Shown: positions 36,369 through 46,382, numbered from the stretch's first letter. The stretch is 64,000 nucleotides of DNA from Lachnospiraceae bacterium (GCA_024691305.1 JAILNS010000015.1:288519-352518), one strand, 5' to 3'. Notes: generated from the letters alone by a model not told the origin. A program made the numbers and translations.

Positions 36369-38163
36369 GTAGTGTGAAACTTCTGGGATTCATAACGATC
36401 CTGGTACTATCTATCAAATTTGTGTCATCTGTCGTAAGCGCTACCTTCCACTCCATTTTGTTTTTGAGTTTCGGGAGTGCGATATTCTTGGTTTCCCAGT
36501 GCATGTTATAGATCAGATATAAGAGTCTTTCATCACTCTCATCTGCATACTTATCATAATACAATATTCCGAAACTGTGAGAAGTCGGACCGATATCTGC
36601 TCTCCATAACTCTTCACCATGCATGGATATATCCGGATACCCATAAGAAAGATAGTCTCTCCCCATAAGTTTATGATCACACCCAACAGCCGGATGATCT
36701 TTTCTTATAGCGATCAGACTTTTAACAAAATCAAGGATTTCAGTTCCGAATGAACCTGTGGGCCACTTAATATATCCTGTATCATTATCCTGATTATACG
36801 GATTATTATTGCCAAACTGGGTATTTCCGAACTCATCACCACCATATATAAGCGGAGTTCCCTGAGACAAAAGTGTCATTGCAAAAGCGTTTTTCAGCTG
36901 CCTTTTTCTTAATTCCGTTATGGCTTTTTTACGCGTCACACCCTCAATACCACAGTTCCAGCTGTAATTATAATCCGCACCGTCTATACCGTTCTCACCG
37001 TTATCAAGGTTATGTTTTTCATTATAGGAAACAATATCAAAAGCCCTCATTGTGTCCTGTCTTGCAATAAAGACAATGGGATTTGTAACAGGATCCGAAT
37101 CACGCAACTGATATGCAGCCGACTGTGCGGAGTTTGGATCACCTTTAAGAAACTTTCTTATATCCGTCATAAAACCAAGATCCATATGACCGTGTTCCGG
37201 ATTAAACAAGTCATCATTTCTGGTAAGTGCGTCATCGCAAAGTATCTTACAACCATACACAATAGGGTCGGTCATGATATCATTTATCGGAAGTCCGCCG
37301 CCGATAAGCTGAAAGCCATCGACGTCATATCTTGTACGCCAGAATCTAAGGACATCCGTTATATCTCTTGAAGAAAATCTGGAAGGAAATTTAAACTGAA
37401 GGATCACTTCAATTCCTGCATCGTGCATTGCATTGACCATTTCATGCATTTCACGAACAGGATTGCCTTTGGCGGAAAAAGAATACTTAGGCACAAAATA
37501 ATATCCGTCATTATAGCCCCAGAAATTTACCATTCCGGAAGGCTCATCGCCTTTTTTGAGCATATCGGGCAGACAGATGATCTCATTAAACTCATATACG
37601 GGCATCAGGATAATACCCGTAACGCCCAGACTCTTAATATACGGAAGTTTCTGGATAATACCGGAAAATGTACCCTTGTCTTTTACCTTTGAGGATTTAT
37701 GAGCAGTATATCCTCTTACATGAAGCATATAAAAGACACTTTTGGAAAAAGGAACAGACTGTCTTAGTGCGCTGCTTACCGAAGTATCATTACTGACACG
37801 GGAAAAGGGAGATGTGACCGAGCCGAATTCTCCAAAGCCACAGGAATCTTCCATTCTCGGATCAGGAAACACTTCATCGCCACTGAAAAAAAGATATCTT
37901 AGTCCTCTTCCGTCCTTGTCGGTCAGTAATTTGGAAACACTGTCCCTGCCATCAAAAACTATCTCCATGGCACAGACACGGCCTTCGCGGGACCATTCGG
38001 GAAATTCTATCTTAATGGGAGTACTCGAGGACTCCGGATAGATTAAAACACCACACCTGGCATCCGTATCAAACTCTCCGACAAACTTAACTCCGCGGGC
38101 CGTATAGGCAGCACCCAGAGGATAAGGAACTGTTTTATTAATTGTATAAGGAATTAAAGCCAT
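36349..38163 (-). CDS. GH13 isoamylase/debranching-enzyme-like protein lacking catalytic residues
   Basis: The 604-aa protein aligns by eye with glycogen-debranching GH13 enzymes (GlgX/isoamylase): an N-terminal beta domain, a barrel with VSYNEKHN, YNYSWNCGIEG and LLSQGTPLIYGGDEFG, and a C-terminal beta domain. The catalytic sites are changed. The nucleophile motif VDGFRFD reads VDGFQLI (I287 for Asp), DVVYNH reads QFKFPS (256-261), the acid Glu site reads Asp310, and the AHD of region IV reads RQD (368-370). It is probably a non-catalytic glucan-binding or regulatory protein. The start at 38163 has GCGAGG upstream. It heads the run to ruvAB. Confidence 0.85.
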   Translation of the reverse strand: MALIPYTINKTVPYPLGAAYTARGVKFVGEFDTDARCGVLIYPESSSTPIKIEFPEWSREGRVCAMEIVFDGRDSVSKLLTDKDGRGLRYLFFSGDEVFPDPRMEDSCGFGEFGSVTSPFSRVSNDTSVSSALRQSVPFSKSVFYMLHVRGYTAHKSSKVKDKGTFSGIIQKLPYIKSLGVTGIILMPVYEFNEIICLPDMLKKGDEPSGMVNFWGYNDGYYFVPKYSFSAKGNPVREMHEMVNAMHDAGIEVILQFKFPSRFSSRDITDVLRFWRTRYDVDGFQLIGGGLPINDIMTDPIVYGCKILCDDALTRNDDLFNPEHGHMDLGFMTDIRKFLKGDPNSAQSAAYQLRDSDPVTNPIVFIARQDTMRAFDIVSYNEKHNLDNGENGIDGADYNYSWNCGIEGVTRKKAITELRKRQLKNAFAMTLLSQGTPLIYGGDEFGNTQFGNNNPYNQDNDTGYIKWPTGSFGTEILDFVKSLIAIRKDHPAVGCDHKLMGRDYLSYGYPDISMHGEELWRADIGPTSHSFGILYYDKYADESDERLLYLIYNMHWETKNIALPKLKNKMEWKVALTTDDTNLIDSTRIVMNPRSFTLLETYVR

Positions 38164-38188
38164 ATAAACCTCGCAAAAAATCTTTATC

Positions 38189-38197
38189 ATTATATCA
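38189..38197 (-). promoter_or_regulatory. Extended -10 promoter of the GH13-like gene
   Basis: On the minus strand TGA is followed by a perfect TATAAT (38194-38189); no good -35 is visible at 17 nt. The start site is expected near 38182, 20 nt before the start codon. Confidence 0.5.
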
Positions 38198-38214
38198 TAT
38201 TTTTAAGTATGATA
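38193..38214. promoter_or_regulatory. Inverted repeat overlapping the GH13-like gene promoter
   Basis: TATCATA (38193-38199) and TATGATA (38208-38214) are perfect inverted arms with an 8-nt A/T spacer. They overlap the -10 box, so a dimeric regulator is possible; the high A+T content lowers the significance. Confidence 0.35.
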
Positions 38215-38268
38215 CCATCAATATCAGTTTACATAATATTTTGTATTTAATATTATATTTTCTTTTTA

Positions 38269-38297
38269 TTGCAGGAATATATAAAATATCGGATAAT
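38269..38297 (+). promoter_or_regulatory. Candidate promoter of the DUF1292 gene
   Basis: TTGCAG (38269-38274), a 17-nt spacer and GATAAT (38292-38297). Start expected near 38304, giving a leader of about 58 nt. Confidence 0.45.
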
Positions 38298-38361
38298 TAT
38301 TTTATACGGATGCATTTATGTTCGTATGCAAATTTTATGTATTTCTTTTATGGAGGTTTAT

Positions 38362-38685
38362 ATGGCTGATGATATCAATTTATCGGCAGACGATTCCGAA
38401 GCCGAGGAAATGACCGTTACACTTAATCTTGATGATGGAGATGTAGTTTGTGCCGTTGTTACGATATTTGACTGTGAAGGCAGAGATTATATCGCCCTTC
38501 TTCCGCTTGATGAAAACGGGGATAACACACAGGGTGAAGTATGGATATACCGTTACAGTGAAAATCCCGATGACCCCAACGAAGAACCCGAGCTTGAATA
38601 TATCGATGATGATGAGGAATTCGAAAAAGTCGAAGAAGCTTTCGATGAATATCTTGACAGTGTAGAATTTGACGAAATGGTATAA
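38362..38685 (+). CDS. DUF1292 domain acidic protein
   Basis: The 107-aa protein is very acidic, with the DUF1292 core MTVTLNLDDGDVVCAVVTIF and DYIALLPLDENG and a tail rich in Glu and Asp. No catalytic motif is seen. The start is the ATG at 38362 because GGAGG lies 5 nt upstream; the frame extends further but without support. It is a single-gene unit with its own promoter and terminator. Function is unknown; members are common near ruvX and alaS in Firmicutes, though not here. Confidence 0.88.
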   Translation: MADDINLSADDSEAEEMTVTLNLDDGDVVCAVVTIFDCEGRDYIALLPLDENGDNTQGEVWIYRYSENPDDPNEEPELEYIDDDEEFEKVEEAFDEYLDSVEFDEMV

Positions 38686-38690
38686 ATATA

Positions 38691-38719
38691 ACCCCGTGTG
38701 ATCTTTCACACGGGGTTTT
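38691..38719. terminator. Terminator between convergent DUF1292 gene and leuS
   Basis: ACCCCGTGTGA (38691-38701) and TCACACGGGGT (38706-38716) form a perfect 11-bp stem with the loop TCTT, followed on the plus strand by TTTT. On the minus strand the following sequence is TTATATTTAT, so it may also serve leuS. Confidence 0.88.
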
Positions 38720-38733
38720 CATCTTATTGGATA

Positions 38734-41148
38734 TCAGCCTTTTATAACTATATTTACTATTCTTCCGGGAACATATATTTCCTTGACTATATCCTTGCCT
38801 GCAAGTCTGTCACCAAGTTCTTCCTTAGCCATTGCGATTATATCATCTTTTGCTCCGTCCGAAGGTACCGCTATGGTACTTCTTACTTTGCCGTTTATCT
38901 GAACAGCTATCTCTATAGTACTTTCAACAGTCTTTGCCTCATCATACTCAGGCCATTTCTGTTCATAAACATAGCCGCCATAATTACATATGCTCCAGAT
39001 TTCCTCAGTGATATGAGGTGCAACGGGATTAAGGAGAACTAAGAAGGTCTTTAATTCATCTTCCGTCACACTGCCCTTTTTGGTAAAGTCATTGATAAGG
39101 CTCATAAGAGCAGCAATACCTGTATTAAATTTAAGACTCTCATAATCACCAGATACTTTTTTGATCGTTTTATGCATCGTGGCTTCAAGATCCTTGGAAT
39201 ATCCGGATTCTGTATTTAGGATATCCTGAAGTTTCCAAACCCTTTCAAGGAATCTCCTGCAGCCTCTAACCCCCTCGTCCTGCCATGAGGCAGCCAGGTC
39301 AAAGGCTCCTATGAACATCTCATAAGTACGAAGTGTATCCGCACCGAACTCATCGATGATCTCATCGGGATTAACGACATTCCCGCGGGATTTTGACATC
39401 TTTTCACCGTTGGATCCAAGGATCATTCCGTGAGATGTTCTCTTTTGATATGGTTCTTTGGTAGGAACAACTCCCTGGTCATAGAGGAATCTGTGCCAGA
39501 ACCTTGAGTAGAGAAGGTGCAGTGTAGTATGTTCCATACCGCCGTTATACCAGTCTACGGGAAGCCAGTATTTAAGAGCTTCGGGACTTGCAAGAGCTTC
39601 TTTATTGTGGGGATCGGTATATCTTAAGAAATACCATGATGAACCTGCCCACTGAGGCATTGTATCTGTTTCACGTTTTGCAGGACCACCGCACTTAGGA
39701 CATGTTGTATTTACCCAATCTGTCATAACGGAAAGTGGCGATTCTCCGGTATCTGTAGGCATATAGCTCTCAACTTCAGGTAATTCAAGAGGAAGTTCGC
39801 TTTCAGGAATTGCTACATAACCGCACTTGTCACAATGTACTATCGGAATAGGCTCTCCCCAGTAACGCTGTCTTGAGAAAACCCAGTCTCTTAATTTATA
39901 GTTTACTTTAGCATGTCCTATACCTTTGTTCTCAAGGAATTCGATCATCTTAGCCTGTGCATCGGCTACATTTAAGCCATCAAGGAAACCGGAATTAACC
40001 AGAGTACCTGTAGCCACATCGGTATATACCTGTTTCTGAACATCTTCACCGCCGGCCACAACTTCAACGATGGGAAGATCAAAGGCCTTTGCAAAATCCC
40101 AGTCTCTTTCATCATGAGCAGGAACGGCCATGATAGCTCCTGTTCCGTAACTCATAAGAACATAATCCGATACAAATATCGGAATTTCCTTATCATTTAC
40201 GGGATTGACAGCTTTTAAGCCATCCAAAACAACACCGGTTTTTTCCTTATTCAGCTCACTTCTTTCAAAATCCGACTTTCTTGCGGCCAGAACTCTGTAA
40301 TCCTCTACCGCAGACCAGTTTTTGATATCGTCTTTGTATTTATCAAGAATAGGATGCTCAGGACTTACAACCATGTATGTGGCACCAAAAAGTGTGTCAC
40401 ATCTGGTCGTATAAACCGTAAGTTTATCCTCTTTTCCGCTTATCTGAAAATCAACTTCCGCACCTGTACTTCTGCCGATCCAGTTCTTCTGCGATACGGC
40501 TATACGTTCCACATAATCAACTTCATCCAAACCGTCAATAAGTTTCTGAGCATATTCAGTGATCTTAAGCATCCACTGGCTCTTAACTTTACGAACGACT
40601 TCCGAGCCACAGCGTTCACATACTCCGTTAACAACTTCTTCATTTGCAAGGCCGACTTTACATCCGGTACACCAGTTAATAGGCATTTCAGCCTTATATG
40701 CAAGTCCTTCCTTAAACATCTGTAAGAATATCCACTGTGTCCAGTGATAATAGTCAGGATCTGTGGTGTTGATCTCACGGTTCCAGTCAAAAGAATATCC
40801 TATGGAATGCAGCTGATTCTTAAATCTTTCCACATTGTTTTTGGTGACCATCTTAGGATGTATCTTGTTTTGTATGGCAAAGTTTTCAGTAGGAAGGCCG
40901 AATGCATCCCAGCCCATGGGGAACAATACGTTATATCCCTGCATACGTCTTTTTCTGGATACGATATCCATGGCCGTATATGGTCTTGGATGTCCTACAT
41001 GAAGTCCCTGCCCCGAAGGATACGGGAACTCGACAAGAGCATAAAACTTAGGTTTACTGTAGTCATCGGATGTAGCAAATGACTGATTATCGTCCCAGAT
41101 CTTCTGCCATTTTTTCTCAACTGTCTTATGATTATATACGTCTGCCAT
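38734..41148 (-). CDS. leuS: Leucyl-tRNA synthetase
   Basis: LeuRS charges tRNA-Leu. The 804-aa protein is a class I synthetase with the HIGH-equivalent HVGH in [16 protein letters not shown], an editing (CP1) domain (about 225-415), zinc-type cysteines (CTGC, CERC, CDKC, CPKC), the KMSKS loop [10 protein letters not shown] and the C-terminal anticodon and unique domains. I favour the second of two adjacent ATGs (41148) because AGAGG is 6 nt away. The 110-bp upstream gap is too short for a T-box leader; none was seen. A tRNA-Leu(CAA) is at 60918. Confidence 0.97.
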   Translation of the reverse strand: MADVYNHKTVEKKWQKIWDDNQSFATSDDYSKPKFYALVEFPYPSGQGLHVGHPRPYTAMDIVSRKRRMQGYNVLFPMGWDAFGLPTENFAIQNKIHPKMVTKNNVERFKNQLHSIGYSFDWNREINTTDPDYYHWTQWIFLQMFKEGLAYKAEMPINWCTGCKVGLANEEVVNGVCERCGSEVVRKVKSQWMLKITEYAQKLIDGLDEVDYVERIAVSQKNWIGRSTGAEVDFQISGKEDKLTVYTTRCDTLFGATYMVVSPEHPILDKYKDDIKNWSAVEDYRVLAARKSDFERSELNKEKTGVVLDGLKAVNPVNDKEIPIFVSDYVLMSYGTGAIMAVPAHDERDWDFAKAFDLPIVEVVAGGEDVQKQVYTDVATGTLVNSGFLDGLNVADAQAKMIEFLENKGIGHAKVNYKLRDWVFSRQRYWGEPIPIVHCDKCGYVAIPESELPLELPEVESYMPTDTGESPLSVMTDWVNTTCPKCGGPAKRETDTMPQWAGSSWYFLRYTDPHNKEALASPEALKYWLPVDWYNGGMEHTTLHLLYSRFWHRFLYDQGVVPTKEPYQKRTSHGMILGSNGEKMSKSRGNVVNPDEIIDEFGADTLRTYEMFIGAFDLAASWQDEGVRGCRRFLERVWKLQDILNTESGYSKDLEATMHKTIKKVSGDYESLKFNTGIAALMSLINDFTKKGSVTEDELKTFLVLLNPVAPHITEEIWSICNYGGYVYEQKWPEYDEAKTVESTIEIAVQINGKVRSTIAVPSDGAKDDIIAMAKEELGDRLAGKDIVKEIYVPGRIVNIVIKG

Positions 41149-41218
41149 CATACACCTCTGTTTAAATACATTTTAATAAGAAGTTATCTCATTAATAAAC
41201 AAACACCATTGTAATTAT

Positions 41219-41252
41219 AAAAGCCGGAAGTGTCAATTGACTTCCGGCTTTT
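41219..41252. terminator. Terminator after the hybrid histidine kinase gene
   Basis: AAAAGCCGGAAG (41219-41230) pairs with CTTCCGGCTTTT (41241-41252); the inner loop includes the palindrome GTCAATTGAC. On the minus strand the stem ends in TTTT, 10 nt after the kinase stop. Confidence 0.85.
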
Positions 41253-41261
41253 AAGTGTTCC

Positions 41262-44015
41262 TTATTTCCAATTATCGATAATTTCAATACAACTGTCCAC
41301 ATCCATCTGTTGAACGGCTTCTTTAAGCCGTTTGAACTTTTCTGCCCAAAACTCATTATATCTGTATTCTGACATTTTATTAATGACCTCTTCCATCTCA
41401 TCCATATCAAGATCATCTACCGCAACTCTCATTCTTCCGAAAAGACTCTTCAAAATATCATAAGTTGCTTCCGGCTTATCATCTTCAACAGGATCTGCAT
41501 TATCATCGAAAAGATATTTAAGTTTATCCTTATATGAGATAAACATATCCAGAAGTCTGCCTGTATTTTTGGTTATAAGATCGATATTGCCTTCTTTACC
41601 GGCCATCTCCATATCATATGCAAGATTACCGAGTTCCATAGCACCTATCTGTCTCGAAGCACTTTTTAAAGCATGAACTTCAATGGTATATTGAGCCCAG
41701 TTACGATCTTTATAATACTGTTCTATAGCAGCTGCTTTGGATTCTATCCCGTCATAATATGTCTTGATTATACTCATATAGAGTTTTTCAGACCCCAAAA
41801 GCTTAAGTGCCGCATTGGTATCAAGATCCGCAATAACAAGTCCATCTTCTGATTTGACATCATCAGGACCTCTTTCCAGGACATCATTCTCTTTAGTATC
41901 GGTATTAACCTTACGGATCTTATCAGGTGATATATGCCTTTTAAATGTTTCTATCAGAGTTCGGACTTCTATGGGCTTTGCAACAAAATCATTCATTCCC
42001 TCATCCAAAAACATCTCTTTAGCCCCGCTTAAGGCATTCGCTGTAAGAGCTATTATAGGAACATTCTCGTATTCGGGCATTGTGCGCCTTATTATCCGAG
42101 TTGTATCTATGCCATCCATCTCGGGCATCATATGATCCATGAAAATGATATCATAATGCTTGGTTTTGACCATACGTAATGCTTCTTTACCGCTGGATGC
42201 GCCGTCTATCTGAGCTTTAAGCGGCTCCAACAGCCCCTGGGCGACGGTAAGATTAACGATATTGTCATCAACAATAAGAACCTTTACATCTTCCGCAACA
42301 AAACTGTAAAGCACATCAGAATCTGAACTGTTGTCCATTGAGGAATTGTCAATATTATTATTAAACAGATTGCCCAGATTTAATACCGATACCGGTTTCC
42401 TTAAATACCTGAGTTCAGTGTACTTTGAAAACTCTTTAAGATCGGCAAATGTTTCCGCCAGAAGTACAGGTGTAAGATGGTTATCTTTAGCTGTTTTTTC
42501 GAATATCTCAGGATCAAAAAATTTCTGATCTATAAAGAAATAACGCCTTCTAGAATTTTCCGTGGATTTAAGCCACTCGATAAGATCTTCGTTTTTTCTT
42601 TCAAGATCGGTAAATATCTTAGCTTCAATACCGAGTTTTGAAGAATCATTGACAAAATCGGAACAAACATCTTCATTTTCGAAGGCAGCCCCTACACATA
42701 TGTCATCTACGTCATTCACGATTATGGAAGGCTGAGGATCTGCTACTTCCTGACTGATTGAAAAACTGAAAGTAGATCCCTCGCCATATGTGCTTTGTAC
42801 CCTGAGTTCGGAACCCATAAGTTCAAGAAGCAGTTTACATATACTAAGACCCAGTCCGGTTCCTTCGATATTTCTGTTTCTTCTCGAGTCAACCTGCTGG
42901 AAAGAATTAAATATCTTGTCAAGATCAGTTTCTTTGATACCTATGCCCGTATCAATTACGTCAAAGTGCAGGATGACATTATCATATCCGGACCATTCAA
43001 AATCAACTTTCACTTTAACAAATCCGGTGTTCGTAAATTTAGTTGCATTATTACATAAATTTATGAGAATCTGCCTTATACGGACATTATCACCTATAAG
43101 CTTATAAGGAATAAAAGGATTAACATCGATCAGCAGTTCCACATTCTTATCGATAAGCCTCGTCATGATGATACTGGCAATATCATCTATAAGACTAAGC
43201 GGTTCATATTCAACAGGAATAAGATCCAATTTACCTGCTTCTATCTTGGAAAAATCCAAAATATCATTGATGATAGTAAGAAGTGCTTTACCTGAATTTT
43301 TGATCTGTCTTATATAATCGGCAGCACTCGGCGGAAGGTCCTCTCTTAATGCCATTTCGGCAAAACCTATAACGGCATTCATGGGAGTCCTTATCTCATG
43401 ACTCATATTTGCAAGAAAATCGCCCTGCATCTTTGCAGCACGATCAAGTTCGGCATTTGCCTTAAGACTTAAATATTTGCCATAAGACATATCCGACAGA
43501 ACACTTGCTATAGTGTACAGGAACTCGGCAGCCTTATCTATACTTTCCTTTTCGATGATCGGGATCTTTTGAATTGCTTCCCAATAAGCATCTTCATCGA
43601 TGCCAAGTTCACGGGCCGTTTCACGAACGGTTTCTTCTTCAGGCGGTTCGGTTAAAACCTGTCCGCCTATAAAGCACCCGACCATCTGATTATCAACCAT
43701 GATCGGTGCGGAAAAGTCAACAAGTCCCGAATGACAGATATAGGTGGTAAATTTACCGGTTCTCATGGTAACCTCCGCCCCATATCTGTCACACTCTTCG
43801 CACATACTACGGCCAAGCTCCGAACAACGGGTATATTTCATGCAATAATCCGTGAAATTAGACCCTTTTGTTATCGGAGTTCCGTCAGCTTCTGTAGTCA
43901 GGGCGGCCATACCTACCGTGTTTGAAAAAGAATCCTGTATCTTTTGCAATACATCGATATCAATAAGGTCGCCCAGCTTTATTTCATCTTTGCGTATTAT
44001 TACGCGTTCATCCAT
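41262..44015 (-). CDS. PocR-domain hybrid histidine kinase with receiver and Hpt domains
   Basis: The 917-aa protein has no membrane segment and four parts. Residues 10-175: a PocR ligand-binding domain with cysteines C58, C64, C72, C75 and C94. Residues 195-425: histidine kinase core with SHEIRTP (H206), the N box, DTGIGI and GTGLGLS. About 430-545: a degenerate receiver-like region without the acidic pocket. Residues 577-695: a receiver with VDD (D582-583) and phosphoacceptor D627. Residues 735-900: an Hpt domain with H781 (VHALKSASRQIGA). It is a cytoplasmic phosphorelay sensor; the output regulator is not in the window. It follows the EF-G gene by 26 nt. Confidence 0.9.
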   Translation of the reverse strand: MDERVIIRKDEIKLGDLIDIDVLQKIQDSFSNTVGMAALTTEADGTPITKGSNFTDYCMKYTRCSELGRSMCEECDRYGAEVTMRTGKFTTYICHSGLVDFSAPIMVDNQMVGCFIGGQVLTEPPEEETVRETARELGIDEDAYWEAIQKIPIIEKESIDKAAEFLYTIASVLSDMSYGKYLSLKANAELDRAAKMQGDFLANMSHEIRTPMNAVIGFAEMALREDLPPSAADYIRQIKNSGKALLTIINDILDFSKIEAGKLDLIPVEYEPLSLIDDIASIIMTRLIDKNVELLIDVNPFIPYKLIGDNVRIRQILINLCNNATKFTNTGFVKVKVDFEWSGYDNVILHFDVIDTGIGIKETDLDKIFNSFQQVDSRRNRNIEGTGLGLSICKLLLELMGSELRVQSTYGEGSTFSFSISQEVADPQPSIIVNDVDDICVGAAFENEDVCSDFVNDSSKLGIEAKIFTDLERKNEDLIEWLKSTENSRRRYFFIDQKFFDPEIFEKTAKDNHLTPVLLAETFADLKEFSKYTELRYLRKPVSVLNLGNLFNNNIDNSSMDNSSDSDVLYSFVAEDVKVLIVDDNIVNLTVAQGLLEPLKAQIDGASSGKEALRMVKTKHYDIIFMDHMMPEMDGIDTTRIIRRTMPEYENVPIIALTANALSGAKEMFLDEGMNDFVAKPIEVRTLIETFKRHISPDKIRKVNTDTKENDVLERGPDDVKSEDGLVIADLDTNAALKLLGSEKLYMSIIKTYYDGIESKAAAIEQYYKDRNWAQYTIEVHALKSASRQIGAMELGNLAYDMEMAGKEGNIDLITKNTGRLLDMFISYKDKLKYLFDDNADPVEDDKPEATYDILKSLFGRMRVAVDDLDMDEMEEVINKMSEYRYNEFWAEKFKRLKEAVQQMDVDSCIEIIDNWK

Positions 44016-44041
44016 AATATCTGTCTGATCTTATGATCAAA

Positions 44042-46132
44042 TTATTCTTCACTGTTTTCAGCAACTTTGGCAGCTCTGGCAGCAACTTCTTTTTCCTGTA
44101 CATCAGAAGGTGTCTGCTCATATCTTACAAACTCATACTCATAAACTCCACTGCCGCCTGTCATTGAACGAAGTACCGTACAATATCCGTTTAAGCTTGC
44201 ACTGGGGATTTCTGCTTCAATACAGGTCTTACCATCACCTGCAGGATTCATTCCAAGCACACGTCCACGTCTCTTATTAAGATCGCCCATAACATCACCT
44301 GTATATGTATCAGGTACAGTAACCTTAAGCGAATAAATAGGCTCAAGAAGAACGGGGCCGGCCTCCATAAATCCTTTTTTGAAAGCCTGAACTGCAGCAG
44401 TCTTAAATGCCATTTCCGAAGAGTCAACCGGATGATATGATCCGTCATACAACACAGCCTTAACACCGACAACAGGATAAGCTGCAAGAGGACCTCTGGT
44501 AACGCCTTCGGCGATACCCTTTTCAACAGCAGGGAAATAGTTCTTCGGTACTGCACCTCCGACAACTTCCTGCTCAAATTCATAAGCTGTTTCTGTACTT
44601 GATGCAGGTGAAAATCTCATCTTTACATGTCCGTACTGTCCATGACCACCCGACTGTTTTTTGTACTTATACTCAACATCGGAGGTCTTTCTGATGGTCT
44701 CTCTGTATGCGATCTTGGGATCCATAAGTTCGATCTCAACTTTGTATTCATTAGCAAGTCTTGACGAAATAACATCCAGCTGCATATCACCGATACCATA
44801 GATAAGAGTCTGTCTGTTCTCGGCATCTGAAACAACCTTAAGTGTCTGATCCTCATGACTCATCTTCTGAAGTGACTGAGCAACCTTATCGATATCGTTC
44901 TTATTGGGAACAAAATATCTCTTAACCGTGTAAGGTTTGGATATCTCGGCTTTACCGTATCTGATGGTAGTTGCCTTGGTAGACAGGGTATCACCTGTCC
45001 TTGCTGCGGTAAGTTTTGCAATGGCACCTATATCACCTGCATGAAGTTCGCTTATTTCTTCAGGTTTTGCGCCTTTCATGATATAAAGCTTACCAACTCT
45101 TTCTTCAACATCCTTATCATCGTTATAAAGAGTATCATCAGCCTTGATAACGCCTGAACATACCTTTATAAGTGAATACTTACCTATGAAAGGATCAACA
45201 ATAGTCTTAAAAATATAAGCAGATTTAGCCTTGGAGAAATCATAATTAGCTTCAAAGACTTCATTTGTCTTAAGATTAACGCCTGCAAGCTTATGAGAAT
45301 CAGGACTCGGCATATATTTTACAATGTCATCCAAAAGAGTATAAATACCCTGGCAAAGAATGGAAGATCCCATGGAAACGGGAACTATTGAGCAGTCACT
45401 TACATTTTGTTTAAGAGCTGATCTGATCTCCGCTTCGGAGAATTTCTCACCGTTAAAATATCGATCCATCATATCTTCACTGGTCTCTGCAACAGATTCC
45501 ATCAAAGTTTCACGATATTCCTCAAGGTAAGGCTTGTTGTAGTCGGGAGTATCACAGGGAACAACCTCTTTTCCTTCCCATCTGTATGCCTGCTCGGCAA
45601 TAACATTGACATAACCTACAAATTTTTCATTTTCTCTTATAGGAAGATGGAAAGGAGCGATCTTCTTTCCGTATTTCTCAGTCAGAGCTTCAACAACATT
45701 CTTAAAAGAAGCATTGTCTATATCCATATCGGTAACGAAAACAAAACGGGGAAGTTTGTACTTTTCGCAAAGTTCCCAAGCTTTTTCGGTTCCGACTTCT
45801 ATCCCTGCTTTACCGGAAACAACAATAATTGCAGCATCGGCTGCTGATACAGCCTCTTCTACTTCACCGACGAAATCAAAGAAGCCGGGAGTATCGAGTA
45901 CATTGATCTTGGTATCCTGCCATTCAATGGGAACTACAGATGTAGTAATGGAAAAACCTCTCTTTTGTTCTTCCTTACCGTAATCACTGACAGTATTACC
46001 GTCTTCAACTTTACCCATACGTGAAGTTAAACCTGCAAGATATGCAAAAGCCTCGGTAAGTGTCGTCTTACCGCAACCGCCGTGTCCCAAAAGAACAACA
46101 TTACGAATCTTGTCAGTAGTATAGATTTTCAT
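44042..46132 (-). CDS. Elongation factor G-like GTPase (EF-G paralogue)
   Basis: The 696-aa protein has the five-domain EF-G layout. G1 is GHGGCGKT (16-23), G3 is DTPGF (80-84) and domain IV has HGQYGHVKMRF. The G4 motif, NKMD in canonical EF-G, reads TDMD (134-137), and the usual str-operon context is missing, so this is the second, EF-G-2-like type whose role in translation is unclear. I place the start at 46132, with GGAGGG upstream; in-frame ATGs further up lack ribosome sites. The kinase gene follows after 26 nt. Confidence 0.88.
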   Translation of the reverse strand: MKIYTTDKIRNVVLLGHGGCGKTTLTEAFAYLAGLTSRMGKVEDGNTVSDYGKEEQKRGFSITTSVVPIEWQDTKINVLDTPGFFDFVGEVEEAVSAADAAIIVVSGKAGIEVGTEKAWELCEKYKLPRFVFVTDMDIDNASFKNVVEALTEKYGKKIAPFHLPIRENEKFVGYVNVIAEQAYRWEGKEVVPCDTPDYNKPYLEEYRETLMESVAETSEDMMDRYFNGEKFSEAEIRSALKQNVSDCSIVPVSMGSSILCQGIYTLLDDIVKYMPSPDSHKLAGVNLKTNEVFEANYDFSKAKSAYIFKTIVDPFIGKYSLIKVCSGVIKADDTLYNDDKDVEERVGKLYIMKGAKPEEISELHAGDIGAIAKLTAARTGDTLSTKATTIRYGKAEISKPYTVKRYFVPNKNDIDKVAQSLQKMSHEDQTLKVVSDAENRQTLIYGIGDMQLDVISSRLANEYKVEIELMDPKIAYRETIRKTSDVEYKYKKQSGGHGQYGHVKMRFSPASSTETAYEFEQEVVGGAVPKNYFPAVEKGIAEGVTRGPLAAYPVVGVKAVLYDGSYHPVDSSEMAFKTAAVQAFKKGFMEAGPVLLEPIYSLKVTVPDTYTGDVMGDLNKRRGRVLGMNPAGDGKTCIEAEIPSASLNGYCTVLRSMTGGSGVYEYEFVRYEQTPSDVQEKEVAARAAKVAENSEE

Positions 46133-46226
46133 GAAACCCTCCGTTCTTAGATGCATACGCATCATTATTTATTTGTGGTCAAAACTCCTATGAACAGAAG
46201 TCCATCCTTTTAACCCCATTGGATAT

Positions 46227-46255
46227 ATTTTACTAAAATAAAACCACTTATACAA
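46227..46255 (-). promoter_or_regulatory. Promoter of the EF-G-like gene
   Basis: On the minus strand TTGTAT (46255-46250), a 17-nt spacer and TAAAAT (46232-46227). The start site is near 46220, giving a leader of about 88 nt. That leader contains a five-codon ORF beginning ATGGACTTC and ending TAG. Confidence 0.6.
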
Positions 46256-46281
46256 GTTGTTTTATGCAATAACACTACTGC

Positions 46282-46310
46282 TTGCGACACAAAGTGTTTT
46301 TATATATACT
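46282..46310 (+). promoter_or_regulatory. Promoter of tyrA-aroA
   Basis: TTGCGA (46282-46287), a 17-nt spacer and TATACT (46305-46310). The start site is near 46317, 66 nt before the tyrA ATG. No terminator-like or T-box-like leader structure is apparent in that interval. Confidence 0.6.
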
Positions 46311-46382
46311 GATTATTGGTTTTTAATACTTATTATCATTCAGACTAAATCCTCTTATATTAAATATACACGGAGATTTCAG

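Noticed and set aside
38142..38361. Upstream extension of the DUF1292 frame as coding
   Set aside because: The region contains both divergent promoters, is very A+T rich and the strong GGAGG site points to the start at 38362.
41152..41261. Possible T-box leader before leuS
   Set aside because: The gap is only about 110 bp and is partly taken by the terminator of the kinase gene; no specifier or T-box sequence is visible.
46165..46220. In-frame ATGs and a five-codon ORF upstream of the EF-G-like gene
   Set aside because: The ATGs lack ribosome sites and the mini ORF is too short to support as a leader peptide without conservation data.
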